NCBI RefSeq assembly: GCF_900182615.1
Contig: NZ_FXTE01000001.1
Span: 434,001 to 498,000, forward strand
Length of the DNA stretch: 64,000 nt
Direction: 5' to 3'
Origin: Ruegeria faecimaris
GTDB lineage: Bacteria; Pseudomonadota; Alphaproteobacteria; Rhodobacterales; Rhodobacteraceae
Shown: piece after piece, positions 29,211 to 39,064 of the stretch
Layout of the letters: each line of letters begins with the position of its first letter
Numbering within the stretch: the stretch's first letter is position 1
The notes under the pieces: generated by a model
What the model was told of the DNA's origin: nothing
The model's input: the letters and a program-made list of their open reading frames with translations, nothing else
Databases searched by the model: none
Made by a program: the position numbers and the translations under genes

Positions 29211-30602
29211 ATGGGCGGATTTGTCGGCGGAATGATCGCAGGCGCAGTTGTCGTTGTGGTGCTGGGGGCAGTCTTATCGCTCAACGCGCCGCTGTCGAAA
29301 AAGCCGTCCATAGCGACAGTCGCACCAGAACCTGCACCGGTGCAGACGTCGGAGAGCTCCGAGGTTGTCGCTGAGGCGGGTGCAGATGCCGATCTGCTCA
29401 AACTCCCTGCGCAGACGCCCGAGAATGAAGTCGAAGAAGAGGATTCTCTGGCCGGTTTATCCGAAGCAGAGAACGCCCCGGACAGCCAGCCGGTAGTGAA
29501 TGACGTAAGCGTTCCGGTCGAAGCGCCGACGCCGAGCGAGGCGGATTCCGTAAGCATCTCGAGTGAGGCCCCGGTCGTTCCGCGAATGCCTGTCCCCGTT
29601 CAGCCTGCGCCGCTTGCCGACCTCAGCCCAGATGCCGCAGAAGATGCCCCTGAGCCACCGGCTGATCAGGTTGCTCTTGCCGAGCCCTTGCCCGAAGTCT
29701 CGCCTTCGGAATCAATCGAGCTGGAGGTGAATCCGGAGGATAGCCCAATCGCAGTGGAAGGGGACGAGGACACGCTGCCCAGTCAGCCTCTACCGCGTAT
29801 CGCCTCGGTTCCGCAGATCGGCGCAGAGGACAACTCGTCGGGAAATACCACTATCGGGCGTCGTGTAGTGCCTTTGACTGAACGAGATGATGAAGCAGCC
29901 CAAGATCCGCAGGAAGAGGTTCCTGTAGGTAAACCGATCGAGGCCTTCGCAGAGAAGTTTGACAATCCGGATTCCAAACCCCTCATGTCGATCATTCTGA
30001 TTGACGATGAGGGTGCATATGGCGCCGAGGCGCTTCAGGATTTCCCATATCCGCTTACGTTTGCGGTGCGCCCATCAGACCCCGATGCAGCTGAGAAAAT
30101 GGCTCGACATCGGGCGGCCGGGTTCGAAGTGATGGTCACTGCTGACCTGCCCAAGGCGGCCAGCGCACAGGATGCTGAGGTATCGCTTTCGGTGTGGCTT
30201 GAAGCGTTGCCCGAAACGGTAGGAATTCTTGAAGGTGATGGATCCGGCATCCAAGGTAACCGGAAACTGGCGGATCAGGTCGCCGCCATCGCCGGTGGAA
30301 CGGGTCGAGGACTGATCACTCAGGATAACGGGCTCAACACGGTACAGAAGTTGGCCTCCCGTAATGGAATTCCGTCTGCGGTAATTTTCAGGGATATCGA
30401 CGGCGCGCGGCAGGATGCAAAAATCATGCGACGTTTCCTGGACCAGGCTGCGTTCCGGGCCGGGCAGGAGGGCACTGTTGTCATGTTGGGCCGGTTGCGC
30501 CCGGATACCATATCGGCCTTGCTGCTTTGGGGTCTGGAAGATCGCGGAGGCCGCGTTGCAATGGCGCCTATTTCGGCGGTGATGATGCAAGGGGCGCAAT
30601 AA
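29211..30602 (+). CDS. Divergent polysaccharide deacetylase family protein
   Basis: A 463-residue protein with one N-terminal membrane anchor (about 4-24). A long acidic, Pro/Ser-rich linker (about 30-250) leads to a C-terminal domain of the divergent polysaccharide deacetylase (YibQ/DUF610) family (about 255-463). That domain begins at SIILIDDEGAYGAEAL and contains GILEGDGSGIQGN and FRDIDGARQD. The linker suggests reach across the periplasm. Substrate unknown. Located between trpE and trpG on the opposite strand. Confidence 0.85.
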   Translation: MGGFVGGMIAGAVVVVVLGAVLSLNAPLSKKPSIATVAPEPAPVQTSESSEVVAEAGADADLLKLPAQTPENEVEEEDSLAGLSEAENAPDSQPVVNDVSVPVEAPTPSEADSVSISSEAPVVPRMPVPVQPAPLADLSPDAAEDAPEPPADQVALAEPLPEVSPSESIELEVNPEDSPIAVEGDEDTLPSQPLPRIASVPQIGAEDNSSGNTTIGRRVVPLTERDDEAAQDPQEEVPVGKPIEAFAEKFDNPDSKPLMSIILIDDEGAYGAEALQDFPYPLTFAVRPSDPDAAEKMARHRAAGFEVMVTADLPKAASAQDAEVSLSVWLEALPETVGILEGDGSGIQGNRKLADQVAAIAGGTGRGLITQDNGLNTVQKLASRNGIPSAVIFRDIDGARQDAKIMRRFLDQAAFRAGQEGTVVMLGRLRPDTISALLLWGLEDRGGRVAMAPISAVMMQGAQ

Positions 30603-30628
30603 GCCCGATCACATCCTTCCCCGAAACA

Positions 30629-30650
30629 GGCAGCCCAGACGGGCTGCCTT
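30629..30650. terminator. Bidirectional terminator hairpin
   Basis: AGGCAGCCC and GGGCTGCCT pair perfectly over 9 bp with a 4-nt loop, followed by a short T-run on the plus strand. It lies in the 50-bp gap between the convergent deacetylase-like gene and trpE. Confidence 0.75.
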
Positions 30651-30652
30651 TA

Positions 30653-32164
30653 TCAATTCTTGCCGGACAGCGTAAATCGGGCCGCGTCAGCCGCAGCGCG
30701 TCTGATGGCGTTGGACTTGTGGACGGTTTCCATGAATTCAGCCTCTGGATCGCTATCATACACAACGCCACCACCGGCCTGAATATATAGCTTTTGATCC
30801 TGAACGATGGCCGTTCGCAGGGCGATACACATGTCCATGTCTCCGCCGGCGCTGAAATAGCCGACGCCGCCGCCGTAGACACCGCGTTTTTCCGGCTCAA
30901 GCTCATCAATGATTTCCATGGCTCGTACCTTGGGCGCGCCCGAGACCGTCCCCGCAGGCATTCCCGCAAAAAAGGCGTCCAGCGCATCCTTACCCTCGGC
31001 CAGCTCACCCACAACGTTTGAAACGATGTGCATAACATGGCTGTACCGTTCAATGATGAACTCTTCGGTCGGGCGCACCGTTCCGATCTTTGAAACCCGC
31101 CCGGTGTCATTGCGGCCTAGATCCAACAGCATCAGATGTTCGGCCAGTTCTTTCTTGTCGGCCAGCAATTCAATCTCGTAAGCTTTGTCCTCTTCCGGGG
31201 TCGCTCCACGTGGACGCGTCCCGGCGATGGGTCGTATGGTGACTTCATTGCCAAACACGCGCACCAGGATTTCCGGGCTGGCGCCGATCACCTGAAACCC
31301 GCCAAAGTTAAAATAGAACATGAAGGGCGACGGGTTTGTTCGCCGAAGCGACCGGTACAGCGCAAATGGAGGCAGCGGGAAATCCTGCGTCCAGCGTTGC
31401 GCTGGCACTACCTGAAAGATATCGCCAGCTCGAATGTATTCCTTGGCTTTCTCGACTGCTTCCAGATAGCCGGACTTGGTAAAATTCGAGACGGGTGGAG
31501 CGACTTCGTACGCATCGCCAAGGTCGCGTGTTTCAGCAGGCATCGCCCGCTCCAGATCGCGCACTGCGTCCATGACGCGCTCGGCGGCCTGGGCATACGC
31601 AGCCTTGGCTGACTGGCCATCGCTGACCCAGGCGGGGGAAACGACCGTGACTTCGCCCTTCACACCATCCAGAACCGCGACGACAGAAGGACGCAGCATG
31701 ACAGCATCCGGCAGGCCCAGAGGGTCGGGGTTGATGTTCGGCAGATGCTCGACCAAGCGCACCATGTCATAACCGAGATAGCCAAATAGTCCCGCCGCAG
31801 CTTGTGGAAGGTCGTCAGGCAGCTCAATCCGGCTTTCGGCCAGAAGCGTCCGAAGGTTGTCCATCGGATCGCCATCCTGCGCCGTGAAAGCGTCCGGGTC
31901 GAACCGGGCCGAGCGGTTCAGTTCCGAGGTCTCAGCGCGACAGCGCCAGATCAGGTCGGGTTTCATACCGATGATCGAATACCGTCCGCGGACCTCGCCA
32001 CCAGTTACCGACTCGAGCATAAAGGCGTCTTTTTGCGCGCCGGTCAGTTTCAGCATCAAGGAGACAGGCGTATCAAGATCGGCTGCCAGACGGGTGTAAA
32101 CGACCTGGTTCTCGCCGGCCTCATAAGCACGGGCGAAGCTGTCAAACTCGGGGGTCAGGGCCAT
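30653..32164 (-). CDS. trpE: Anthranilate synthase component I
   Basis: A 503-residue chorismate-utilising enzyme making anthranilate with TrpG. PAGTVSGAPKVRAMEIIDELE and the GGGVGYFSAGGDMD region are the family core. An N-terminal LLES-like segment (MLESVTGGE) fits the tryptophan feedback site. It follows the ppiD-like gene by 14 bp, so it has no room for its own attenuator leader. Confidence 0.97.
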   Translation of the reverse strand: MALTPEFDSFARAYEAGENQVVYTRLAADLDTPVSLMLKLTGAQKDAFMLESVTGGEVRGRYSIIGMKPDLIWRCRAETSELNRSARFDPDAFTAQDGDPMDNLRTLLAESRIELPDDLPQAAAGLFGYLGYDMVRLVEHLPNINPDPLGLPDAVMLRPSVVAVLDGVKGEVTVVSPAWVSDGQSAKAAYAQAAERVMDAVRDLERAMPAETRDLGDAYEVAPPVSNFTKSGYLEAVEKAKEYIRAGDIFQVVPAQRWTQDFPLPPFALYRSLRRTNPSPFMFYFNFGGFQVIGASPEILVRVFGNEVTIRPIAGTRPRGATPEEDKAYEIELLADKKELAEHLMLLDLGRNDTGRVSKIGTVRPTEEFIIERYSHVMHIVSNVVGELAEGKDALDAFFAGMPAGTVSGAPKVRAMEIIDELEPEKRGVYGGGVGYFSAGGDMDMCIALRTAIVQDQKLYIQAGGGVVYDSDPEAEFMETVHKSNAIRRAAADAARFTLSGKN

Positions 32165-32178
32165 ATTCGGTCTCTTAA

Positions 32179-34020
32179 TTAATAGCTCGCCTGAACGGCG
32201 TTCAGTGCTTGCTGATCCACCACAGGACGGGCGCGGGCCTGGGCGTCGCGAACATAGGCATCGAAAATGTTCTGTGCCAGAGCCTGATTCAGCTGAGCGG
32301 CCAGCGCTTGTTGAACCTGACGGCGTTCATCGGTCTCGGCAGGGGGCAACAATTCGTCAAGTCGAACGATCAACGCGACCCCGGCACCGGGAACGACGCG
32401 ATAGCTTCCTAATTCCATGTCGAACACTTCCGGCATGAAACCTGAGGGTACATCTTCTAGAAATGCAGTACGTGTCAGAGCGTTTTCCACGCGGTGAGGT
32501 AGGCCGGTCGTGGTGAAATCCCCGTTCTCCTGCAACTGCTCCAACACGGCATTCGCGTGGTCTTCCAACGCTTTGTCAGTTTGAACCTGTGTCCAGGCCA
32601 CCGCAACACGATCACGCGCTGATTCCAGCGGTTCAGGCCGACGAGGCAACGTTTCGTTCAGGCGCAGCGCAAAGATCGAACCGTCCTCAAGGAATGCAAT
32701 CTCGGGAAAATCTCCGTCTTGCACGGCTTCGGCTGCACTGCGGAAACCGTCATATGCGGCCACGCCATCCTGACTGGCGCGAGTCCAGTCGATCTGTCCC
32801 AGCTCCATCCCAGTCTCGGCTGCCAACTCCTCAAGTGTTGCCCCGCCTGCAAGCAGGTCATTGATGTCTTCGGACTGAGCCTCGATCTGGCGGCGCGCAC
32901 GGTCTGCGGCCAACTCTTCGCGCAGAGCTGGGGCGGCGTCTTCGAAGGGAGTGTTGTTCTCAGCCAGCGAGCCGTTGATACGGAAAAGGGCAGGGCCGAA
33001 TACCGAGGGCAGAGGTCCAACAACAGTGTCCAGTTCAGCCGCGAAAATGGCCTCGGCCGCATCGCCTAGGTCGTCGCGGGTAACGTCGCCCAGATCCACG
33101 TCGCTCAGCTCAAGCTCACGGTCACGGACAAGTTGTTCGAAGGTTGTCCCGCCAACTTCAATCTGTGCCATGGCATCTTGCGCAGCGGCGTCATCAGAAA
33201 AAGAAAGGCGTTCAACAAGGCGGCGTTCGGGTTGCTGAAACTCGTCTGCGCGCTGTTCGAAAAGCCGGAGAACTGAATCTTCGTCCACCTCGACACTATC
33301 CAGCAGCATATTGGGCGACAGAATCGTATAGGTCAGTTTTTTGGTGCGGGGCAGAGAAAACTGGTCCTGGTTCTCGTCGTAATAGGCCTGGATTTGTTCA
33401 TCGGTTGGGGTTGCAACCGGCTCTGCCAAAGCTTCGGGCGAAACGGTTGCAACAGTAAAGCTGCGGCGGGCACCGACAAAATCTGTCAGAACTTCAGTCA
33501 GGATTGAGGGCATTTCTACTCCGCTGACCACGGCATCCTGCACGATGGTCCGCGCAGATTCTTTCCTCAGATCGGTTTCAAACTCGGTGTCGGTCATGCC
33601 AACCTGTTCAAGCTGAAAGCGATATGCCTCACGGTCGAAAGAACCATCAGGCCCCTGAAACGCAGGGATCGAGACGATTTCTTCCTGCAAATTTTCATCG
33701 CCGATCGAAATACCCAGCAGACCAACTTCGTTATCCAAAGCAGCCAGAGCGGTGAGGCGCGACAGAGCCAGCTGGTCCAAGCCAAAATCGCGGGCCTGTG
33801 ACATTTGCAGGGGCTGGCCGGTCTGGCTTTCGACCGCGCGGATTTCGCGCTGAAGTTCGCGGACGTAATCGTCAATCGAGATATCTTCGTTGCCCACCTG
33901 TGCGACAGTGCGCACAGTTCCAGTCAGGCTGGTGGCGCCAAATCCTGCAAGGCCCAGCATCAAAAGACCCATGAGGATCCAGACAAAGGTCTTTGATAGA
34001 TTTTTCATGCCTGCGGCCAT
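32179..34020 (-). CDS. PpiD-like membrane-anchored peptidylprolyl isomerase/chaperone
   Basis: A 613-residue protein with a single N-terminal membrane anchor (about 11-31), a SurA-type N-terminal chaperone domain (about 36-190), and parvulin-like and C-terminal regions. It should help fold secreted proteins at the periplasmic face of the inner membrane. The parvulin part is divergent, so isomerase activity is uncertain, as in many PpiD proteins. The ATG at 34020, preceded by AGAGGG, is chosen over the open frame to 34086. Upstream partner of trpE in the operon. Confidence 0.88.
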   Translation of the reverse strand: MAAGMKNLSKTFVWILMGLLMLGLAGFGATSLTGTVRTVAQVGNEDISIDDYVRELQREIRAVESQTGQPLQMSQARDFGLDQLALSRLTALAALDNEVGLLGISIGDENLQEEIVSIPAFQGPDGSFDREAYRFQLEQVGMTDTEFETDLRKESARTIVQDAVVSGVEMPSILTEVLTDFVGARRSFTVATVSPEALAEPVATPTDEQIQAYYDENQDQFSLPRTKKLTYTILSPNMLLDSVEVDEDSVLRLFEQRADEFQQPERRLVERLSFSDDAAAQDAMAQIEVGGTTFEQLVRDRELELSDVDLGDVTRDDLGDAAEAIFAAELDTVVGPLPSVFGPALFRINGSLAENNTPFEDAAPALREELAADRARRQIEAQSEDINDLLAGGATLEELAAETGMELGQIDWTRASQDGVAAYDGFRSAAEAVQDGDFPEIAFLEDGSIFALRLNETLPRRPEPLESARDRVAVAWTQVQTDKALEDHANAVLEQLQENGDFTTTGLPHRVENALTRTAFLEDVPSGFMPEVFDMELGSYRVVPGAGVALIVRLDELLPPAETDERRQVQQALAAQLNQALAQNIFDAYVRDAQARARPVVDQQALNAVQASY

Positions 34021-34101
34021 GGTGCCCTCTTGTTTTATTCGGCAAGTATTTGCCCTGTCGGTTGCGGCCCTGAATACGACGCGCACCGCCGGGGGGCAAG
34101 C

Positions 34102-35277
34102 TTAGAAGGAGAGAGCGTGCAGGCGGTCAAACAATACCGTAATTCCGTTGCGATCAAGATTGGCAAATGCGATGCGGACCTGTCGTTTTCCGGCCGGGTC
34201 GTGATCGGGCATGAACATCGTGCCTGGAAGCAACAGAATGCTGGCATCCGTGACCAGCTGACGGGCTAAATCATCTGAAGAGATGTCAAACGGGTGTTCG
34301 AAATAGGCAAAATAGGCGCCCAACCCAAGCAACCGCCATCCTTTACCGGTCAGTTTGGGAAGTTGTCTTGTAATGACAGCGCGACGGTCGAGGATTTCCC
34401 TTCGTTCATCGGCCAGCCATTGCGACAGGTTTTGCATCCCCCAAAGCGCACCAAACTGACCGATTTGGTTTGGACAGATCGCGACGGTATCCAGAAATTT
34501 CTCAATCTCAGACAGCAGCGACGGACTGGTCGCAACAGCACCTACTCTGTGACCGGTCAGACGGTAGGCCTTTGAAAACGAATATAGATGAATCAGAGTG
34601 TCATCCCAGCCCGGCTGAGCGAACAGATCATGGGGCGGGCCGCTGCGGCTGTCGAAATCGCGGTAGGTCTCATCAACCAAAAGCTTAATTCCGGTTTCGC
34701 GCGACAGTTCGAAAAACGCGCGCAGCAGCTCAGCCGGGTATTCGACACCGCCGGGATTGTTCGGGGTGACCAGAGCAATGGCGCGGGTCTTATCCGTTAT
34801 CAAATCCCGCGCCGCGTTCACCTCTGGCAACAGTCCATCATCAGTTCTCAGATCAATGGCGTTAACACCTGTCATATCCAGCCACATTTTATGGTTGAAA
34901 TACCACGGCGTGGGCAGAATGACTTCATCCCCTTGGTCTGTGATGGAGGAAATCGCAGCGGCGAAGGCCTGATTGCAGCCAGAAGTAATGGCAACCTGTT
35001 CCTGTACGACAGGTGCGCCATAATGATCCGAAATCTGGCTGGCCAGCTCAGACCTGAGGGCGCTGTTGCCCAGAACCGGGCCATAGAGATGAGCGGAATC
35101 CTCGATCGACGCATAAGCCGCCATCGCCTGACGCATCTCAAGTGGCGGCGGATCGACTGGGGCCGCCTGACTTACGTTTATCAAGGGCCGGTCTTCAGGG
35201 AAGGTCACGCCTTCGATCCACCGGCGCGCCTCCATGACTGGGGGCGGAAAGGTGGCGGCGGTGCGTGTCCGTGTCAT
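34102..35277 (-). CDS. Class I/II PLP-dependent aminotransferase
   Basis: A 391-residue fold-type I aminotransferase. The PLP Lys is in SFSKAYRLTGHRVGA near residue 236, with TPNNPGG near 170 and VDETYRDF near 200. Substrate is not clear from sequence: aspartate/aromatic-type or a methionine- or alanine-related enzyme. It lies 36 bp downstream of gpt in the fabI-gpt-aminotransferase-ppiD-trpE direction. Confidence 0.9.
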   Translation of the reverse strand: MTRTRTAATFPPPVMEARRWIEGVTFPEDRPLINVSQAAPVDPPPLEMRQAMAAYASIEDSAHLYGPVLGNSALRSELASQISDHYGAPVVQEQVAITSGCNQAFAAAISSITDQGDEVILPTPWYFNHKMWLDMTGVNAIDLRTDDGLLPEVNAARDLITDKTRAIALVTPNNPGGVEYPAELLRAFFELSRETGIKLLVDETYRDFDSRSGPPHDLFAQPGWDDTLIHLYSFSKAYRLTGHRVGAVATSPSLLSEIEKFLDTVAICPNQIGQFGALWGMQNLSQWLADERREILDRRAVITRQLPKLTGKGWRLLGLGAYFAYFEHPFDISSDDLARQLVTDASILLLPGTMFMPDHDPAGKRQVRIAFANLDRNGITVLFDRLHALSF

Positions 35278-35313
35278 CTCAGTGCCCCAGTCAGTTGCTG
35301 CGCTTGGGCCGGA

Positions 35314-35823
35314 TCAATCCGTGCCCCGGTAGGGTTCGACATATTGCAAAGCCATATCCCACGGGAAGAAAATCCAAGTGTCCTGGCTGACTTCGGTGAT
35401 GAAAGTGTCAACCATCGGGCGGCCTTTCGGCTTGGCATAAACAGTCGCGAAATGCGCCTTGGGATACATCGCCCGCACCAGTTCCAGAGTTTTGCCACTG
35501 TCGACCAGATCGTCGACAATCAGGATTCCGGTGCCGTCGCCCATGAGGTCAGCGTCGGGTGCTTTGAGCACTTCGGCTTCGCCTTGATCCTGATGATGGT
35601 AGGAGCGCACGCTGATCGTGTCGACTGTGCGAATGTCCAGCTCGCGGCTGACAATCATCGCCGGTGCCATACCGCCACGGGTAATGGCAACGACGCCACG
35701 CCAGGCCCCATCATTCGGACCTTGCCCATCCAGCCGCCAAGCGAGCGCTCGGGAATCGCGGTGAATCTGATCCCAGCTGATGTGAAAGCCTTTTTCGTGG
35801 GGCAGGCGGTCCTTGGCACTCAT
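35314..35823 (-). CDS. gpt: Xanthine phosphoribosyltransferase
   Basis: A 169-residue purine salvage enzyme. The PRPP-binding motif is [13 protein letters not shown] near residue 98; the N-terminal [17 protein letters not shown] is typical of Gpt. Converts xanthine and guanine with PRPP to their nucleotides. Starts 3 bp after the fabI stop. Confidence 0.95.
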   Translation of the reverse strand: MSAKDRLPHEKGFHISWDQIHRDSRALAWRLDGQGPNDGAWRGVVAITRGGMAPAMIVSRELDIRTVDTISVRSYHHQDQGEAEVLKAPDADLMGDGTGILIVDDLVDSGKTLELVRAMYPKAHFATVYAKPKGRPMVDTFITEVSQDTWIFFPWDMALQYVEPYRGTD

Positions 35824-35826
35824 GAT

Positions 35827-36633
35827 TCAACCCTTCTCAACGTCTGGAGCATCAACGGCTTTCATACCGACGATGTGGTATCCCGAATCCACATGCAGGT
35901 TCTCACCAGTGACACCGCCGCTTAGATCGGAAAGCAGATACAGCGCCGAGTTGCCCACATCGTCGATGGTCACATTGCGGCGCAGGGGTGAGTTATATTC
36001 GTTCCACTTCATGATATAGCGGAAGTCGCCGATACCGCTGGCGGCCAGTGTCTTGATCGGCCCGGCCGAGATCGCATTCACACGAATGCCGTCCTTGCCT
36101 AAATCCTCGGCCAGATATTTGACCGATGCTTCCAGCGCGGCTTTGGCAACGCCCATGACATTATAATGCGGCATCACCTGTTCGGCGCCGTAATAGGTCA
36201 GGGTGATGGCGCTGCCGCCTTCGGTCATCATCTTTTCGGCACGCTGCATCACGGCGGTAAAGGAATAAACCGACACGTCCATCGTGAGGTTGAAATTCGC
36301 CCGCGACGTATCAACGTAGCGCCCGCGTAGCTCATTCTTGTCTGAAAAACCGATTGCGTGGACAACAAAGTCCAGCTTTCCCCATTTCTCGGACAGCGCA
36401 TCGAACAATCCGTCGATCGAGGCTTCATCGCTGACATCGCAGGGCAGGACGATTTCACTGCCCAGCTGTGCCGCCAGTGGGTCAACGCGCTTTTTCAAGG
36501 CATCCCCTTGATATGAGAATGCTAACTCGGCCCCGGCCTCGGACAAGGCGCGGGCGATTCCCCATGCGATTGATTTGTCATTGGCCAGTCCCATGATGAG
36601 GCCGCGCTTTCCGGCCATCAACTGATTTGACAT
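35827..36633 (-). CDS. fabI: Enoyl-ACP reductase (NADH)
   Basis: A 268-residue short-chain dehydrogenase of fatty acid elongation. It has the FabI-type N-terminus [19 protein letters not shown] and the Tyr-x6-Lys catalytic pair in YNVMGVAK, with an earlier Tyr in LTYYGAEQ as in FabI. The frame is open to 37047, but homology starts at the ATG at 36633. It is divergent from pdxH, with about 135 bp for both promoters. Confidence 0.96.
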   Translation of the reverse strand: MSNQLMAGKRGLIMGLANDKSIAWGIARALSEAGAELAFSYQGDALKKRVDPLAAQLGSEIVLPCDVSDEASIDGLFDALSEKWGKLDFVVHAIGFSDKNELRGRYVDTSRANFNLTMDVSVYSFTAVMQRAEKMMTEGGSAITLTYYGAEQVMPHYNVMGVAKAALEASVKYLAEDLGKDGIRVNAISAGPIKTLAASGIGDFRYIMKWNEYNSPLRRNVTIDDVGNSALYLLSDLSGGVTGENLHVDSGYHIVGMKAVDAPDVEKG

Positions 36634-36768
36634 GTTCGGTTCTCCGCCTGTCTTCGCGTTATGTTGCGTTGGTTTATGCCATTGGCTGGTCTGCTTCAAG
36701 GCCGTGCACTCTTGCCCGTGGCGGGAACTCGCCCTAGGGTATCCCTCAATAGTTTCCAGGGGATGGAA

Positions 36769-37374
36769 ATGAGCGAACGTGATGGCATCTTCGCAGGAAC
36801 CGACCCATTTGCAATAGCAGGGCGGTGGCTGGGCGAAGCTGTGAAGAGTGAACCCAACGATCCTAACGCGATTGCACTGGCAACCGTGGGCGAAGATGGT
36901 ATGCCCAATGTACGAATGGTGCTGTTGAAAGAGATCGAAGCCGACGCCTTCGTTTTCTACACAAATTACGAAAGTGCCAAGGCAGGCGAGTTGGACAATG
37001 CTGGCAAGGCGGCCTTCGTGATGCATTGGAAATCTTTGCGGCGTCAAATCCGCGTTCGTGGTACAATCACGCGCGAAGATGGACCAAAGGCTGATGAATA
37101 TTATGCCTCCAGGTCATTGAAAAGTCGGCTTGGTGCATGGGCGTCCAAGCAATCTCAGCCGCTTAGCAGCCGTTCCGCGCTGATGGCGGATGTGGCGAAA
37201 GTGACAGCAAGGCTTGGCCCTAACCCTCCGCGCCCTAAATTTTGGGGTGGTTACCGGCTTGTGCCGACGGAAATTGAATTCTGGGCAGACGGCGCATTTC
37301 GTCTGCATGACAGGTTCAGGTGGTGCCGGGATGACGCTGCTTCGGAATGGCAGATTCAGAGGTTGAATCCATGA
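36769..37374 (+). CDS. pdxH: Pyridoxamine 5'-phosphate oxidase
   Basis: A 201-residue FMN enzyme that makes pyridoxal phosphate. Core segments are [23 protein letters not shown], the FMN-binding [13 protein letters not shown], and the C-terminal [15 protein letters not shown] and DRFRW. The ATG at 36769 has AGGGGA at suitable distance; the ATG at 36763 and the open frame to 36661 are less likely. PLP would serve the aminotransferase encoded nearby. Confidence 0.95.
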   Translation: MSERDGIFAGTDPFAIAGRWLGEAVKSEPNDPNAIALATVGEDGMPNVRMVLLKEIEADAFVFYTNYESAKAGELDNAGKAAFVMHWKSLRRQIRVRGTITREDGPKADEYYASRSLKSRLGAWASKQSQPLSSRSALMADVAKVTARLGPNPPRPKFWGGYRLVPTEIEFWADGAFRLHDRFRWCRDDAASEWQIQRLNP

Positions 37375-37495
37375 CGTTCACGTGTCGCGAATTGCAATGC
37401 GCAGATAACAAAGGGATTTTTCACCTTGAATTTGCGCGTCAATCCCATACACATCGGACCCTTAACAAAGTGAAAAAAAACGCAGTGGGACCACA

Positions 37496-38023
37496 GTGCC
37501 AGAAGATCTGAACAACATGTACCGCGTCCGAGGACACGTTAAATGGTTCGACCCTGCCAAAGGATACGGCTTTGTCGTATCGGATGAAGGTGGGCCGGAT
37601 ATTCTGCTGCACGTAAACGTTTTGCGTAATTTCGGTCAAAGCTCGGTTGCAGACGGGGCAGGCATCGAAATTATGACGCATCGCACTGATCGCGGTGTGC
37701 AAGCTGTCGAAGTCATCAGCGTCGATCCGCCAGCGCGCGCCGATACGATGATGCTCGCGGATTTTGCTGAACTTGATCCAGTTGAGATTGCAGCGGCTCC
37801 TTTGGTGGCTGCGCGGGTTAAGTGGTTCGACAAGGGCAAAGGGTTTGGCTTCGCTAATGTATTCGGGCGTGGCGAGGATGTGTTCCTGCATATTGAGGTT
37901 CTACGCCGTTCGGGGCTTGCGGATCTGCAACCCGGTGAAGCATTGGCCATGCGGGTCATAGACGGACAGCGTGGTCGGATGGCGGCCCAGGTTATGGCCT
38001 GGGAAGCAGCTATGGATGACTGA
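37496..38023 (+). CDS. Protein with two cold-shock domains
   Basis: A 175-residue protein made of two CspA-like domains, at about 8-75 and 102-170. RNP1 is KGYGFV in the first and KGFGFA in the second; RNP2 is ILLHV and VFLHI. The domains bind single-stranded RNA or DNA; a role as RNA chaperone or antiterminator is likely. The start is a GTG at 37496, but an ATG at 37517, directly before the first domain, is a real alternative. Tandem-CSD proteins of this size are usual in alphaproteobacteria. Confidence 0.9.
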   Translation: MPEDLNNMYRVRGHVKWFDPAKGYGFVVSDEGGPDILLHVNVLRNFGQSSVADGAGIEIMTHRTDRGVQAVEVISVDPPARADTMMLADFAELDPVEIAAAPLVAARVKWFDKGKGFGFANVFGRGEDVFLHIEVLRRSGLADLQPGEALAMRVIDGQRGRMAAQVMAWEAAMDD

Positions 38024-38029
38024 TCTGCC

Positions 38030-38497
38030 ATGGCAGGGCTTTTCAAGGTTCTGACTGTCGTCTTGTTACTTTGGGCCGGTGGCGCAGAAGCCGCCTGTCG
38101 TACAGATCGTGTTAGCCTGAAAAATGATAAGTCCCAAATCGGCTTTGATATTGAACTCGCCGTGTCGCCACAGGAGCGATCGCGCGGACTCATGTTTCGA
38201 GAATCGCTTCCGGTACGTTCAGGGATGCTGTTTGTATTCGACCCGCCGCAACCTGTTGCGTTCTGGATGAAGAACACGCTGATTCCTCTGGACCTGATCT
38301 TCATAGATAAGACGGGTATGGTAACGAAAGTTCATCACAACGCGATTCCCGGTGATTTGACCCCCATCGGAGGGGGCGATTCGGTATTCGCGGTGTTGGA
38401 AATCAACGCTGGTCTCGCAGATCGTTATCTGATCACGCCTGGAACACAGATCCAGCACAAAGTTTTTTCACATGGTCCGGCGATTTGGCCCTGTTAG
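38030..38497 (+). CDS. DUF192 family exported protein
   Basis: A 155-residue protein with a signal peptide (about 1-21) and one DUF192 domain. Conserved parts are ERSRGLMFRESLP, GMLFVF, and FWMKNTLIPLDLIFID. Function unknown; the family folds as a small beta-barrel. It follows the cold-shock gene by 6 bp. A terminator hairpin overlaps its stop codon. Confidence 0.88.
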   Translation: MAGLFKVLTVVLLLWAGGAEAACRTDRVSLKNDKSQIGFDIELAVSPQERSRGLMFRESLPVRSGMLFVFDPPQPVAFWMKNTLIPLDLIFIDKTGMVTKVHHNAIPGDLTPIGGGDSVFAVLEINAGLADRYLITPGTQIQHKVFSHGPAIWPC

Positions 38498-38505
38498 GGC
38501 TTTTC
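38488..38505 (+). terminator. Terminator overlapping the DUF192 stop codon
   Basis: GCCCT-GTT-AGGGC followed by TTTTC. The stop codon TAG (38495-38497) lies inside the hairpin loop and right arm, so the last translating ribosome would compete with hairpin formation. Confidence 0.7.
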
Positions 38506-38540
38506 AAATCAGAACGGCACGGTTAGGAAGGCGCACGGTT

Positions 38541-38617
38541 CGGGGCGTGGCGCAGTCTGGTAGCGCACCTGTTTTGGGTACAGGGGGTCGTAGGTTCGAA
38601 TCCTGCCGCCCCGACCA
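38541..38617 (+). tRNA. tRNA-Pro(TGG)
   Basis: A 77-nt cloverleaf. The acceptor CGGGGCG pairs CGCCCCG, the anticodon stem CCTGT/ACAGG holds TGG, the T-arm is GGTTCGAATCC, and CCA is encoded. Confidence 0.97.
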
Positions 38618-38629
38618 CTTCTTCAAAAA

Positions 38630-39064
38630 TTAAAATGGCGACCCACCCATCGTTCGATAGATGGCGCTAAGGGTTTTATCCAATTCTTTGCTTTCTACAG
38701 GGACTTTTGCAGCAGGCCCTGTTTCGCGCGGCACATTAAAAAACAGATCCGCTTCAACTAGATAGCCACCTGCGTTTTTTTCGGCGGTCAGCCGAGTCAC
38801 ACTTTTGGGTAGGTTCTGTGGATAGCCGTCATAGTTGAGAATCAGGTAGGCTGTGGTCTTCGGAGGCAGAAGTTCCTGACACTCGAACTGACGATTTCCG
38901 ATTTTCCTAAATTCCTCACCCGGGCCGTTGCAAGATGTCTCGAACGTAGCAAACAACTTGTCTGGAAAGGCTGAGAACTGCGCGCTGCGCGATGTGGCGG
39001 GCGTTTCTTGTGGTGTGCAGGCCACGATCAGGACAAACAGGGAAATTATTCGAAACGCGGTCAT
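38630..39064 (-). CDS. Small putative lipoprotein
   Basis: A 144-residue protein with a short signal and a lipobox-like LIVAC (Cys16), followed by a soluble domain with two Cys (about 44 and 62) that could form a disulfide. I recognise no family. The start is the ATG at 39064. Stop lies 12 bp from tRNA-Pro on the other strand. Confidence 0.7.
   Translation of the reverse strand: MTAFRIISLFVLIVACTPQETPATSRSAQFSAFPDKLFATFETSCNGPGEEFRKIGNRQFECQELLPPKTTAYLILNYDGYPQNLPKSVTRLTAEKNAGGYLVEADLFFNVPRETGPAAKVPVESKELDKTLSAIYRTMGGSPF

Noticed and set aside
34588..35925. A 445-codon open frame on the plus strand
   Set aside because: It runs antisense to the aminotransferase and gpt genes, which have clear motifs. 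High GC gives long antisense frames, and its product has no recognisable domain.
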